Source of the DNA: Ovis canadensis | Taxonomy: Eukaryota > Chordata > Mammalia > Artiodactyla > Bovidae | Reading direction: 5' to 3' | Assembly: GCF_042477335.2 (NCBI RefSeq) | Contig: NC_091247.1 | Location: forward strand, 227,564,001 to 227,628,000 | Length of the DNA: 64,000 nt | Shown: positions 43,620-52,103 of the stretch, one piece after another | Layout of the letters: every line of letters starts with the position of its first letter | Numbering within the stretch: the stretch's first letter is position 1 | Made by a program: the position numbers and the translations under genes | Notes under the pieces: model-generated | The model's database searches: none | Told to the model about the DNA's origin: nothing | The model's input: the letters and a program-made list of their open reading frames with translations, nothing else

Positions 43620-43920
43620 CCATATCCACTGCCTTCGGGACTTTACCAGACCAGCTTTGCAGGCTTCAGGGACCTGCACCATCCAGCCAAAATGGACCAG
43701 GTCATTTTCCTAAGCTGCCTGGAGTTTCTGCTGCCCCCACGCCTTCATGGGCGCTACCCCCTCTGCCAAGGAAACCATTCTCATGCTACTGCTCATCTTT
43801 CAAGGGCCGGTCCCATGCCTTTCATGAGCTTTTCCTGGCTCTCTGTAAATCTCAGACTGGAGAGGCCCCCTGTGCGGGGGGAATGAGTGCTGTGTCTCTC
43901 TGCCTTTGATGTTTAAATCT
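43620..43920 (+). repeat. L2-like fragment (weak)
   Basis: 'tgctactgctcatctttcaagg' and 'catgagcttttcctggctctc' resemble the L2 3' half. Diverged and uncertain. Confidence 0.3.
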
Positions 43921-44099
43921 AACATTCACTCAGAAAAGGGCACGCCTCAGTAAGTGAACAGCCTGATAAAATCTCACAAACTGAACCCTACCTTGAACCA
44001 ACGCAGAGATTAAAAAAAACATCCTAACGAGCCTGCCTCCCTAAAGGGCCCCCTCGGGCCCCCTCTGGTCCCTAACCCATGCCTCTCCTGGCTTGTAAC

Positions 44100-44408
44100 T
44101 GTTATGCTCCGAGCCCGTATCTCCGAACCGACCGAGAGAGCAAGTCCACCACAGTAATGCAAAAACAAGAAGGGAGTTTATCTCTAGCGCGCTAGGGCTC
44201 AAGTCTCATCCCACACAAGGGAATCCGACAAGAGCCCCGAACAAAGGAGTATGGCGGCTTATATACAGGCAGTTCTTTGTCTCAGTTACAGGAGTAGCTG
44301 GTGTTACATGATTGGCCAGGCAGGATGAGCGCGTATCCTGTCTCTTTTTGGGAAACATGACTCAGGTCCTAGGGACCGTCATTAGAGACTGTCGTTTGGT
44401 CCCTAACA
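44100..44408 (-). mobile_element. Solo LTR, reverse of the adjacent provirus
   Basis: 309 bp, with TGTTATG/CCTAACA ends and the perfect 5-bp duplication GTAAC at 44095-44099 and 44409-44413. On the minus strand it matches the 3' LTR at 50414-50708 closely over its whole length, including the TATA region and 'gcgcgctagagataaactccc'. It carries 13 extra bases (44371-44383) that both LTR copies of the provirus lack. It has its own duplication and lies outside the provirus duplication, so it is a separate insertion reduced to one LTR. Confidence 0.92.
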
Positions 44409-44432
44409 GTAACTTGCTCCTGTCTTTATGAC

Positions 44433-44469
44433 TGTTAGGGACCAAACGACAGTCTCTAGGACCTGAGTC
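44433..44469 (+). mobile_element. 5' LTR remnant
   Basis: Only the first 37 bases of U3 remain, identical to the start of the 3' LTR up to 'gacctgagtc'. After that the sequence jumps into leader-like DNA ('ccgccggggacgacaactc'). The rest of U3, R, U5 and the primer-binding site are missing. Confidence 0.85.
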
Positions 44470-44569
44470 TCTGTCCCGCCGGGGACGACAACTCTCCTGG
44501 CAGAAGGGAGTAACCTCGTTAGGAGATAAGGGCTCTGAGCACTGGTGCTAACGTTGCAAAAGCCCAGAT

Positions 44570-44756
44570 TAAGTCCGAGGCCCGGTATCGTACTGGGGAG
44601 GCATCTGGCTGTAAAGTGCAGAGGCAAGTCAGCATAAGGCCGGGGCCTGGTTTCGTGCTGGGGAGGCAGCTGGCTCTGGTTACTGGATTAAGTCAGCGTA
44701 AGGCCGGGGCCCAGTTTCGTGCTGGGGAGGCGGCTGGCTCTGTGAACATCCTGCAG
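44570..44756 (+). repeat. Three tandem ~64-bp repeats in the proviral leader
   Basis: Units at 44570-44634, 44635-44698 and 44699-44756 each begin TAAG(G/T)CCG(A/G)GG and contain 'cgtactggggaggc'-like cores (TCGT[A/G]CTGGGGAGGC). Units 2 and 3 are more alike than either is to unit 1. They lie between the LTR remnant and gag, where packaging signals are usually found. Confidence 0.9.
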
Positions 44757-44763
44757 GTAAGAT
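44754..44763 (+). promoter_or_regulatory. Splice-donor-like site in the leader
   Basis: CAG followed by GTAAGA at 44757, a near-perfect donor, just after the third leader repeat and upstream of gag. In related viruses the env mRNA is spliced from a leader donor, so this is the likely proviral donor. Confidence 0.6.
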
Positions 44764-44872
44764 TGAGTGCATTGTCGGTGGCCACCTTGCGTTTGTTATC
44801 TGTTTGTCTATTCGTGGTGTCTGCGTTGCTCTTTGTGTGCTCTGTTGGCTCCCAGTGTACTTTTCTGTGATC

Positions 44873-46398
44873 ATGGGACAAACAACTTCTACTCCTTTAT
44901 CTCTTATGATTAACCACTTCTCTGATTTCAAGTCTAGAGCACAGAATCTATCATCGCTGGTGAAAAAAAGCAAGTTAGTAACTTTTTGTTCTGCCAAGGG
45001 GCCTGCTTTTGATGTCAGCTGGCCACAAAAAGGCACTTTCAGCCTGCCTACTATTCAAGCGGTCAGAGAGAAGGTGCTCACCCCCTACCCTTCAGGACAC
45101 CCAGCCAGACCAAACTCCATAGATTTCAGTCTCACAGGACCTGGTGGAAAACCCCCCGGCCTGGCTAAAACCTGTTGTTTTTCAGCCCCTCACTTCCCTT
45201 CCCTCTTCCCTGCCCTTTCTTCCACAGGTTCCACAGGTTTCATTGGGAGAAGCCAAAAAGAGAACCAAGCCTTCAGCTCCTCCCAGAAAAAGGGGCCCCG
45301 CCTAGGGAACTTGGAGAAAGGCAAAAAAAAAAAAAAAAAATGGCCGGCGTAGCAGAAGAAGACCCGGAGGTTCCCTCCTCCACCATTCATGCGTTTCCGG
45401 TCCGGGCGGGGCCAGCCAGAGAGGGTGGAGAACGGACATATCAGTATTGGCCCTTCTCCAGTAGTGATTTGTACAATTAAAAAACCCAGACTCCCTCCTT
45501 CTCTGAAAAACCGCAGGGTCTTATTGATCTTTTAGAGTCTATCCTGTTTACTCACAATCCCACTTGGGATGATTGTCAGCAACTGTTACAGGTACTTTTT
45601 ACTACAGAGGAGCACTAACGGATCCTGTCAAAAGCCCGGAAAAATGTGCCAGGGGTGGATGGGAGGCCCACAATACAGCCTAACCTCATTGAGGAGGGGT
45701 TCCCCTTGGTGCGATCCAACTGGGACTTCAAACGCGCTGAAGGTAAGGAGCGTCTCCGAGTGTACCGTCAGACTCTCATGGCTGGCCTTAGAGGGGCCGC
45801 CAGAAAGCCAACTAATTTGGCCAAAATAAACCCAGTGAGACAACAGCCAAATGAGAGCCCAGCAGCCTTCCTGAAGAGGATAATGAAAGCTTTTAGGCAG
45901 TATACCCCTATGGACCCACAGGCAGATGAGTCACGAGCGGCAGTTATGTTAACATTTGTAAATCAAGCAGCCCCCCATCTTAGAAAAAAGTTACAAAAGA
46001 TAGAGAGGTTAAATAAACAATCCTTGCAAGATCTAGTGAGGGCAGCCGAGAGAGTTTTTAATCATAGAGAGACCCCAAAAGAGAGAGAGGACCGCATTAA
46101 AAAAAAAAAATTTAGAGCTGAAGAAAACCATAAAAATCAAAAAGAACTGGCCCAGATATTTTTTGCTGGGGTTGAAAACAAAAACAGGTTCCAAAAAGGG
46201 AAAAAATTGGACTCAAAAACTGAAGAAAAAATGACAAGGCGTAAGCTTGAGAAAAACCAATGTGCATTTTGTAAAGAGTTTGGACATTGAAAAGATAAAT
46301 GCCCCAAGAAAAATCTAAAAGAGGGGCCCAAGAACCCCAAGAATGAGACTCCCTCTCCAGACAGTCATATCCTCTACGCGGGTGAAGATAGCGACTAG
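44873..46398 (+). pseudogene. gag: gag (MA-p12-CA-NC), broken
   Basis: The start codon at 44873 opens a matrix domain beginning M-G-Q-T-T-S-T-P-L-S-L, the myristoylation and late-assembly type start of gammaretroviral Gag. A proline/serine-rich p12-like stretch follows. A long A-run at about 45319-45338 shifts the frame. CA continues in another frame with stops TAA at 45478 and TAA at 45616. The capsid major homology region (Q-Q-P-N-E-S-P-A-A-F-L near 45843) is kept. NC has one knuckle C-A-F-C-K-E-F-G-H whose next position, usually tryptophan, is TGA (46288-46290), then K-D-K-C. The frame ends at TAG 46396-46398. In an intact virus Gag builds the particle; here at least four breaks prevent that. 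Confidence 0.9.
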
Positions 46399-49300
46399 GG
46401 GGGTCAGGGCTCGAAGCCCCTCCCCGAGTCCTGGGTAACTATAAATGTGGAGGGAAAACCGGTTGGCTTCATGGTGGACATGGGAGCCCAATACTCAGTC
46501 TTAAACCAAAAAGATGGACCCATGTCTAAGAAAAGTAGCTGGGTGCAGGGAGCAACCGGGACTAAACGATATGGATGGACTACAAAACGGCATGTGAACT
46601 TGGGGGCCCACCAGGTGACCCATTCTTTTCTGGTGATACCTGAGTGTCCAGCGCCCTTGTTGAGAAGGGATTTACTGTCTAAAGTAAATGCCCAAATTCA
46701 TTTCGACCACGGACAAGTGTCAGTTTTAGATGGGACCGGGCATCCTCTTCAGGTCTTGTCTCTGGCATTAAAAGATGAATACAGACTCTACTTGCCAGAG
46801 GCCCCAGCGACAATAAGCCCCGAAGTACAACCATGGGTTCAAAGATACCCTCAGGCCTGGGCTGAAACTGCAGAAATGGGACTGGCCAAACAGAGGCCCC
46901 CTATCATTGTGGAACTGAAAGCCAGTGCTTCCCTGGTGAGGGTATGACAGTATCCCATGAGTCAAGAGGCTCGACAAGGAATTACTCCTCATATACAACG
47001 CCTCATAGACGCTGGGGTCCTGAAAAGGTGCCGGTCCCCATGGAACACCCTCCTGTTGCCTGTAAAAAAGCCTGGGGGAACTGATTTTAGACCGGTTCAA
47101 GATCTACGAGAAGTCAACAAACGGGTGAATGATATTCATCCTATGGTTCCTAACCCTTATACATTGCTAAGCAACTTGCCTCCAAACTGCATTTGGTACA
47201 CTGTTTTAGATTTAAAAGATGCCTTTTTCAGTTTGCCTCTTGCCCCCGCAAGCCAAGAGATCTTTGCCTTCAAATGGCAGGAAGACAGTGGTCAGACCCC
47301 TGTGCAGCTGACATGGACTCGCTTACCACAGGGTTTCAAAAACCCGCCCACGTTATTTAATGAGGCCCTGGACAAAGACCTCCATGAAAAGCGGGAGATA
47401 AGAAAAGGGGTACTAACACAGAGATGGGGACCATGAAAGCGACCTGTAGCTTACCTTTCCAAGAGACTGGACCCAGTGGCAGCCGGATGGCCACCTTGCC
47501 TCCGTATCATCGCGGCCACCGCGCTCTTAGTCCACGATGCTGATAAACTGACTTATGGACAGAGACTCTTGGTCTACACTCCTCATGCCATAGAGACAAT
47601 TGTAAAGCAACCCCCAGGTAAATGGATTTCTAATGCCCGCTTGACGCACTACCAGGCCTTGCTACTTGACACCACACGGATTCATTTCCAAACGCCCTGC
47701 ACTCTAAATCCGGCCACTCTTTTGCCCAATCCGGGGAAAAATAGCCCCCTCCATGACTGTGATGAGATACTGGCCGGGGTAACAGCAATGCGAAAGGACT
47801 TAACCGATACTCCACTGGATAACAGTGAGCTAAAATGGTTCACAGACGGCAGCAGTTATGTGAAAGATGGACAGAGACGGGCGGGAGCCGCAATAGTAGA
47901 TGACTCTGGACAGACGATATGGGCAGAGGCCCTTCCCCCGGATACCTCAGCACAAAAGGCAGAGTTAATTGCCCTGATTCAAGCATTAGAGAGAGCCAAA
48001 GGAAAAAAAAAATAACTATTTTCACTGACAGTCGCTATGCTTTTGGCACGGTACACATCCAGGGCCCAATATATCGGGAACGGGGGTTTTTGACAGCTAA
48101 AGGAAAAAAAAATTAAAAACTTGCCTGAAATCCATAGACTTTTAGAGGCTGTACAGATGCCTCGGGCTGTGTCAATAGTACACGTACCTGGACATCAGAA
48201 GGGTGACAGCCCCACGGCACGAGGGAATCATGCCGCAGACCTGGCAGCTCAAAAAGTAGCTGATGAAGATTTCATCACCCCTGTGTTGGCGATCGGACTT
48301 CCACCTCCAGGTATGGGAACTCTGCCCCCAACCCCTGAGTATTCATCCACAGACTTTGCTTGGATCCAAAAACACACCAACCTTCAAAAAGATAAAGATA
48401 GATGGTACTGAGACTCAGACGGCTACTTGATACTCCGTGCTCAGTTGGGACGGCAACTATGTGAACATTTACACTTGTCTACTCATCTGAGAAAAAAAAA
48501 AGACTCTGATGCTCTTTCAGACTGCGCGCCTGCGATTTCCCCGGCACCAGACAACTGTAAAGAACATAGTGCATGCTTGTAAGGCGTGTCAACAGATGAG
48601 GCCAGGAAAAGGACAACATGCAGGACTGAGGTATCGGGGAGAAGGACCAGGGCAACACTGGGAAATAGATTTTACTGAGGTAAGGCCAGGCAAGTATGGT
48701 TACCGGTACTTGTTAGTGTTGGTGGATACCTTCTCAGGGTGGGTGGAGGCTTTTCCTACAAAGGGAGAAACTGCGATGATAGTGGCAAAAAAGATTTAAA
48801 AAAAAATAGTTCCCAGGTTTGGCCTGCCAGTGACCATCGGCTCTGATAATGGACCTGCTTTTGTGAGTCAAATAGCTCAGAGCCTTGCCCTAGCCCTGGG
48901 GACTAAATGAAAGTTACATTGTGAATACAGTCCACAGAGCTCAGGGCAAGTAAAAAAATAAATCGGACTCTTAAAAAAAACTTTAACTAAATTGGCTATA
49001 GAGACTGGTGGAGACTGGGTGACCCTCCTTCCCTTCGCCCTCTTCCGTGCGCGTAATACTCCTTATCAACTTAATCTGACCCCATTTGAGATTCTGTATG
49101 AGAGACCTCCCCCTGTATGTCCAATATTTGAAGGGGAAAAACTACCGCCTCCCACGTTGGGGCAACTCCAAGAGGCCTTGATGGCCTTAAGCAAGGTGCA
49201 CTCTCGTGTCTGAAAACTGCTCCGGAAAATACATGTGGGTCAAAATAAGGGAACTATTCCCTCACATGACATTGGCCCCGGAGACTGGGTATGGGTCAAA

Positions 49301-49554
49301 AGGCACCAAACCAAGGCACTAAAACCCAAATGGAAGGGTCCTTATGTTGTTCTTCTTACCACCCAACTGCCCTAAAGGTCGACAGTATCGGGCCTTGGGT
49401 GCATTGCAACCACGTACGCCCAGCTGCTTCAGCAGTGCAAGAAGACGCTAAAAAAAAATGGGAAACATCTCTGCACCCGTCCAACCCCTTGAGGCTAAAG
49501 CTTCGATGGTGCCAACAGGACCGGGACAACTCGGCTGGGCCATCTTGTGGATGA
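46399..49554 (+). pseudogene. pol: pro-pol (PR, RT, RNase H, integrase), broken and internally deleted
   Basis: It continues in frame after the gag UAG. Protease: the active-site triplet D-T-G is D-M-G (Asp codon 46477, Met 46480). RT: motif A with its aspartate is present (V-L-D-L-K-D-A, Asp at about 47209), as is the L-P-Q-G-F block. The YxDD motif, thumb and part of the connection are deleted between about 47370 and 47430. RNase H: F-T-D-G-S (47839) and K-A-E-L are kept. Integrase: zinc region H-x3-H ... C-x2-C, first Asp at 48668, second Asp at 48845, and lysine (48953) at the D35E glutamate position. Stops: TGA at 46945, 47434, 48409, 48908 and 49211; TAA at 48797 and 48959. Frameshifts occur at A-runs near 48005, 48105, 48495, 48955 and 48975. 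The C-terminus overlaps env. Confidence 0.92.
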
Positions 49555-50374
49555 CCCAGTTACTCTGCTCCGGAGTTGCCAGCGTGAACCTGCATCAACC
49601 CATCAAAATCACCTAAAAGCTGCAAAATGGACTAACATGAGAGGTGCTAAACTCCACTACCGCAATACATCCACCAAACACATGGTGGCCAGACTTGTAC
49701 TTTGACCTTAAGCCGATGGTAAATGTGCCTTGGGCTAGGTGTTATCTCTGAGAACAAGGGTTCTGGGCATGCCCAGGCACACCCAGACATGACTGGAAAA
49801 CCTGTGGGGGGGCACGAGACTCATTGTAAAACTTAGGATTGTGTTACTTCTAATGATGGACCTCAGCGCTGGGAAATAAGAAATCGAGATTTACTTAATT
49901 TTTCATTCGCCAAGCCCCTCCCTAGGGTCCTCGGAGATCCAACTTTTAGCTGTAAAAGTTGCAATTATGCACAAGTCAGAATAAGGTTCAATCCAGAAAA
50001 AAGCAAACAGGAGGGGATTAGATCTGCTCTTTCTGCAACAAGGGGGACTCTGTGCTGCCCTAGGAGAAGAGTGCTGTTTCTATGCGGATCATACAGAAAT
50101 AGTTAAAAAATCTATGGCCAAAGTAAAAAAAGGACTAGCCCAACGTAAACGAAAACGTGAGGCTCAACAGAGATGGTTTAAATCTTGGTTTCAACAATCC
50201 CCTTGGCTGACTACCTTAATCTCCACCTTGCTAGGACCCCTGCTAGTACTTTTACTGATGCTTACCTTTGGCCCATGCATTATCAATAGACTTGTAGCCT
50301 TTGTAAAAGAATGCATAAATACCGTACAGCTGTTTGTGCTTCGACAACAATATCAAACTGTGTCTCAGGACTGA
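49506..50374 (+). pseudogene. env: env (SU start and TM end), internally deleted
   Basis: ATG at 49506 overlaps the end of pol, as in gammaretroviruses. It opens a hydrophobic signal-like start and then meets TAA after 36 codons. SU N-terminal remnants run to about 49980 in shifting frames. Most of SU and the start of TM, including the furin site and fusion peptide, are missing. From 49985 an open frame covers the rest of TM: the conserved [10 protein letters not shown] segment (50018-50047), the C-x6-C-C motif (about 50054-50080), a basic juxtamembrane part and a single hydrophobic membrane segment (about 50213-50300) with a cytoplasmic tail, ending TGA 50372. In an intact virus Env mediates entry; this remnant lacks the receptor-binding and fusion parts. 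Confidence 0.88.
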
Positions 50375-50400
50375 GAGGAAGATTCCTCTATATGATCTAA

Positions 50401-50413
50401 GGACAGGGGGGAA
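50401..50413 (+). promoter_or_regulatory. Polypurine tract
   Basis: GGACAGGGGGGAA directly before the 3' LTR TG, the place where plus-strand DNA synthesis starts in retroviruses. Confidence 0.85.
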
Positions 50414-50708
50414 TGTTAGGGACCAAACGACAGTCTCTAGGACCTGAGTCATGTTTACCAGAAAGAGACAGGATATGCGCTCATCCTGCCTGGCCAATCA
50501 TGTAACGCCAGCTACTCCTGTAACTGAGACAAAGAACTGCCTGTATATAAGCCGCCATACTCCTTTGTTCGGGGCTCTTGTCGGATTCCCTTGTGTGGGA
50601 TGAGACTTGGGCCCTAGCGCGCTAGAGATAAACTCCCTTCTTGCGTTTGCAATACTGTGGTGGACTTGCTCTCTCAGTCGGTTCGGAGATACGGCTCGGA
50701 GCCTAACA
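50414..50708 (+). mobile_element. 3' LTR, intact
   Basis: 295 bp from TGTTAGG to CCTAACA, with a TATA box (50544-50550) and 'gagataaactccc' downstream where the R/U5 end is expected; a standard AATAAA is not seen. It is in the same orientation as FBLN1, ending about 1.2 kb before that gene's TATA-like element. Confidence 0.93.
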
Positions 50709-51632
50709 ATGACATCTTGCAGGAAGTGTTCCTCAGCATCTGGCTCCACAAGTGGCTCCTGTCTGAGAGCCTTCCAGTAGCTGCCCAGGTTGTCGAGCCC
50801 TGGCTTTTCAGGGCTGCGTAGTGCTCCACACAGACTGCCCAGTGCCTTCATTCTGCTGCCGCTGAGCTCGGCCCTTCCCTGTTGGAAGCTGTCCTGAACT
50901 GCGCAGCAATGAGCACTCTGGTCCGTGACTTCGTCTCAGTGCCCACAGCATATGCCTTCGGGCCTGGTATAACACCGAGTGGGACTCCTGGGTGGAACCC
51001 CGACACTTGGCTAAGGGTGTCCCTGTGGGTCATCCCACTGCTCCCATCTCCACTTATGTCTTTGTTTTCCTTATTCTTTTAAATAATTCGATTTCTGGGC
51101 TCAGCAGACTAATTCATCCTCAGTAATCACTGACTGGTCGCAGCCGTGAATTTCCTACACAGAGTGGCTCTTGCAGGCCCAGCTCAAAGGCTGCTTCCTC
51201 ATCGGCAAAAAGAAATCTCTTTCTCCCCCAAGCTTGGGTGCCCCGGATTCATCACCCTCCACGGGCAGGCCTTGGGATGCTGGTGGAGTCAGCCCGAGGG
51301 GCGGTCCCCTGAGGGCAGAGCCAGGTGGCAGTCTCGGGCACACCTGAGGTCGACCACCAACCTGCGGCGACCCGCGCGCAGGAGGGAGGGGGAGGGAAAC
51401 CAGCAGACTTGTGGGTTCCGGGCAACACTCGGGGGCCGAGTCCCGCATGGGGCTCCCGGAATGGACCGCCCTTATTTCCCCGCAAAAGGGGCCTCCGATC
51501 CTGGGAACCCCTCGCTGCCTGAGGCTGGGTTCCCCTCACCCGCCCTTTCGGTAGAGCCGGGCGGAGCTAACCTTTGATACCCAGCCCGCCACTCGGGCCG
51601 TGGGTGCGGAGGGGATCGGGTTTCACTCGCAC

Positions 51633-51669
51633 GGGGCGGGGGGTGTGTGGGCGGGGGTGGGGGTGGGGT
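51633..51669 (+). promoter_or_regulatory. G-run cluster upstream of FBLN1
   Basis: Six runs of three or more G with loops of 1-6 bases within 37 bp, about 270 bp upstream of the expected start site. It fits the sequence rule for a G-quadruplex. Confidence 0.6.
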
Positions 51670-51908
51670 GCTTCCCACCGATTGCGCCCCCCCTTTCCCA
51701 GGCCCCCCCCCAATCTAGGAGAAGTTTGGAGTCCCTGCCCCCGCCCCGGCCGTGGGCCTGCGCGCCCTTCGAGGATGGGTGCCAGGAGGGAGGGCCCCCC
51801 AGCGGGGAGGGGGCCCGGAGGTCCCCGCCGCGGCCGGGGGGGAGGGGAAGCGGGCGCCCCGCGGCCCCGCCCCCGCCGCGCCCTCCCCGCGCCCTCCTCC
51901 TGGGCGGG

Positions 51909-51914
51909 ATAATT
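51909..51914 (+). promoter_or_regulatory. FBLN1: TATA-like element of FBLN1
   Basis: ATAATT directly follows a GC box and lies 111 bp before the start codon, which predicts transcription starting near 51940. It is the only AT-rich hexamer in this part of the island. Confidence 0.65.
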
Positions 51915-52024
51915 GAACCGCGCGGCCGGGGCCCAGCGTTGGCTGCGGAGGCTCGGCCGGAGCTTGGAGCCCGCGCTGCCCGGAGCCTAGAGCCGCGCCC
52001 CGCGCCTTTGTCCGCCCGCCGCCC

Positions 52025-52103
52025 ATGGAGCGCGCCGCCCCGTCGCGCCGGGTCCCGCTGCCGCTGCTGCTGCTCGGCGGCCTCTCGCTGCTGGCGGCCC
52101 GAG
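52025..52103 (+). CDS. FBLN1: FBLN1 exon 1 (fibulin-1, signal peptide part)
   Basis: Fibulin-1 is a secreted calcium-binding glycoprotein of basement membranes and elastic fibres, made of anaphylatoxin-like modules, EGF-like repeats and a fibulin-type C-terminal domain. This exon encodes 26 residues plus one base (phase 1): M-E-R-A-A-P-S-R-R-V-P-L-P-L-L-L-L-G-G-L, then S-L-L-A-A-R. I recognise this as the fibulin-1 start. A basic N-terminal part precedes a leucine-rich core, typical of a signal peptide whose cleavage site lies in exon 2. The start codon has a strong context (GCCCATGG). The exon ends GAG before GTAGGG, a good donor. The last full codon is Arg (CGA); I recall Gly in the human protein. 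Exon 2 and later exons lie beyond the window or were not found. Confidence 0.9.

Larger units (their letters stand above)
44433..50708 (+). mobile_element. Gammaretrovirus-like (class I) endogenous provirus, defective
   Basis: It is about 6.3 kb, shorter than an intact 8-9 kb gammaretroviral provirus. The target duplication ATGAC flanks it (44428-44432 and 50709-50713). Order: 37-bp 5' LTR remnant, leader with three tandem repeats and a splice-donor-like site, gag, a UAG between gag and pro-pol in the same frame, pro-pol, env, purine-rich tract, intact 3' LTR. Class is shown by a Gag starting M-G-Q-T, the in-frame UAG between gag and pro (gammaretroviral readthrough layout), a single zinc knuckle, and a TM with C-x6-C-C. 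It cannot encode any complete protein. Confidence 0.93.

Noticed and set aside
44100-44408. The reverse LTR as the inverted 5' LTR of the provirus
   Set aside because: It has its own perfect 5-bp duplication, lies outside the provirus duplication and carries 13 bases that the provirus LTRs lack.
44570-44756. Leader repeats as a CRISPR-like array
   Set aside because: The repeats are directly tandem with no spacers, and the genome is a ruminant's; they belong to the proviral leader.
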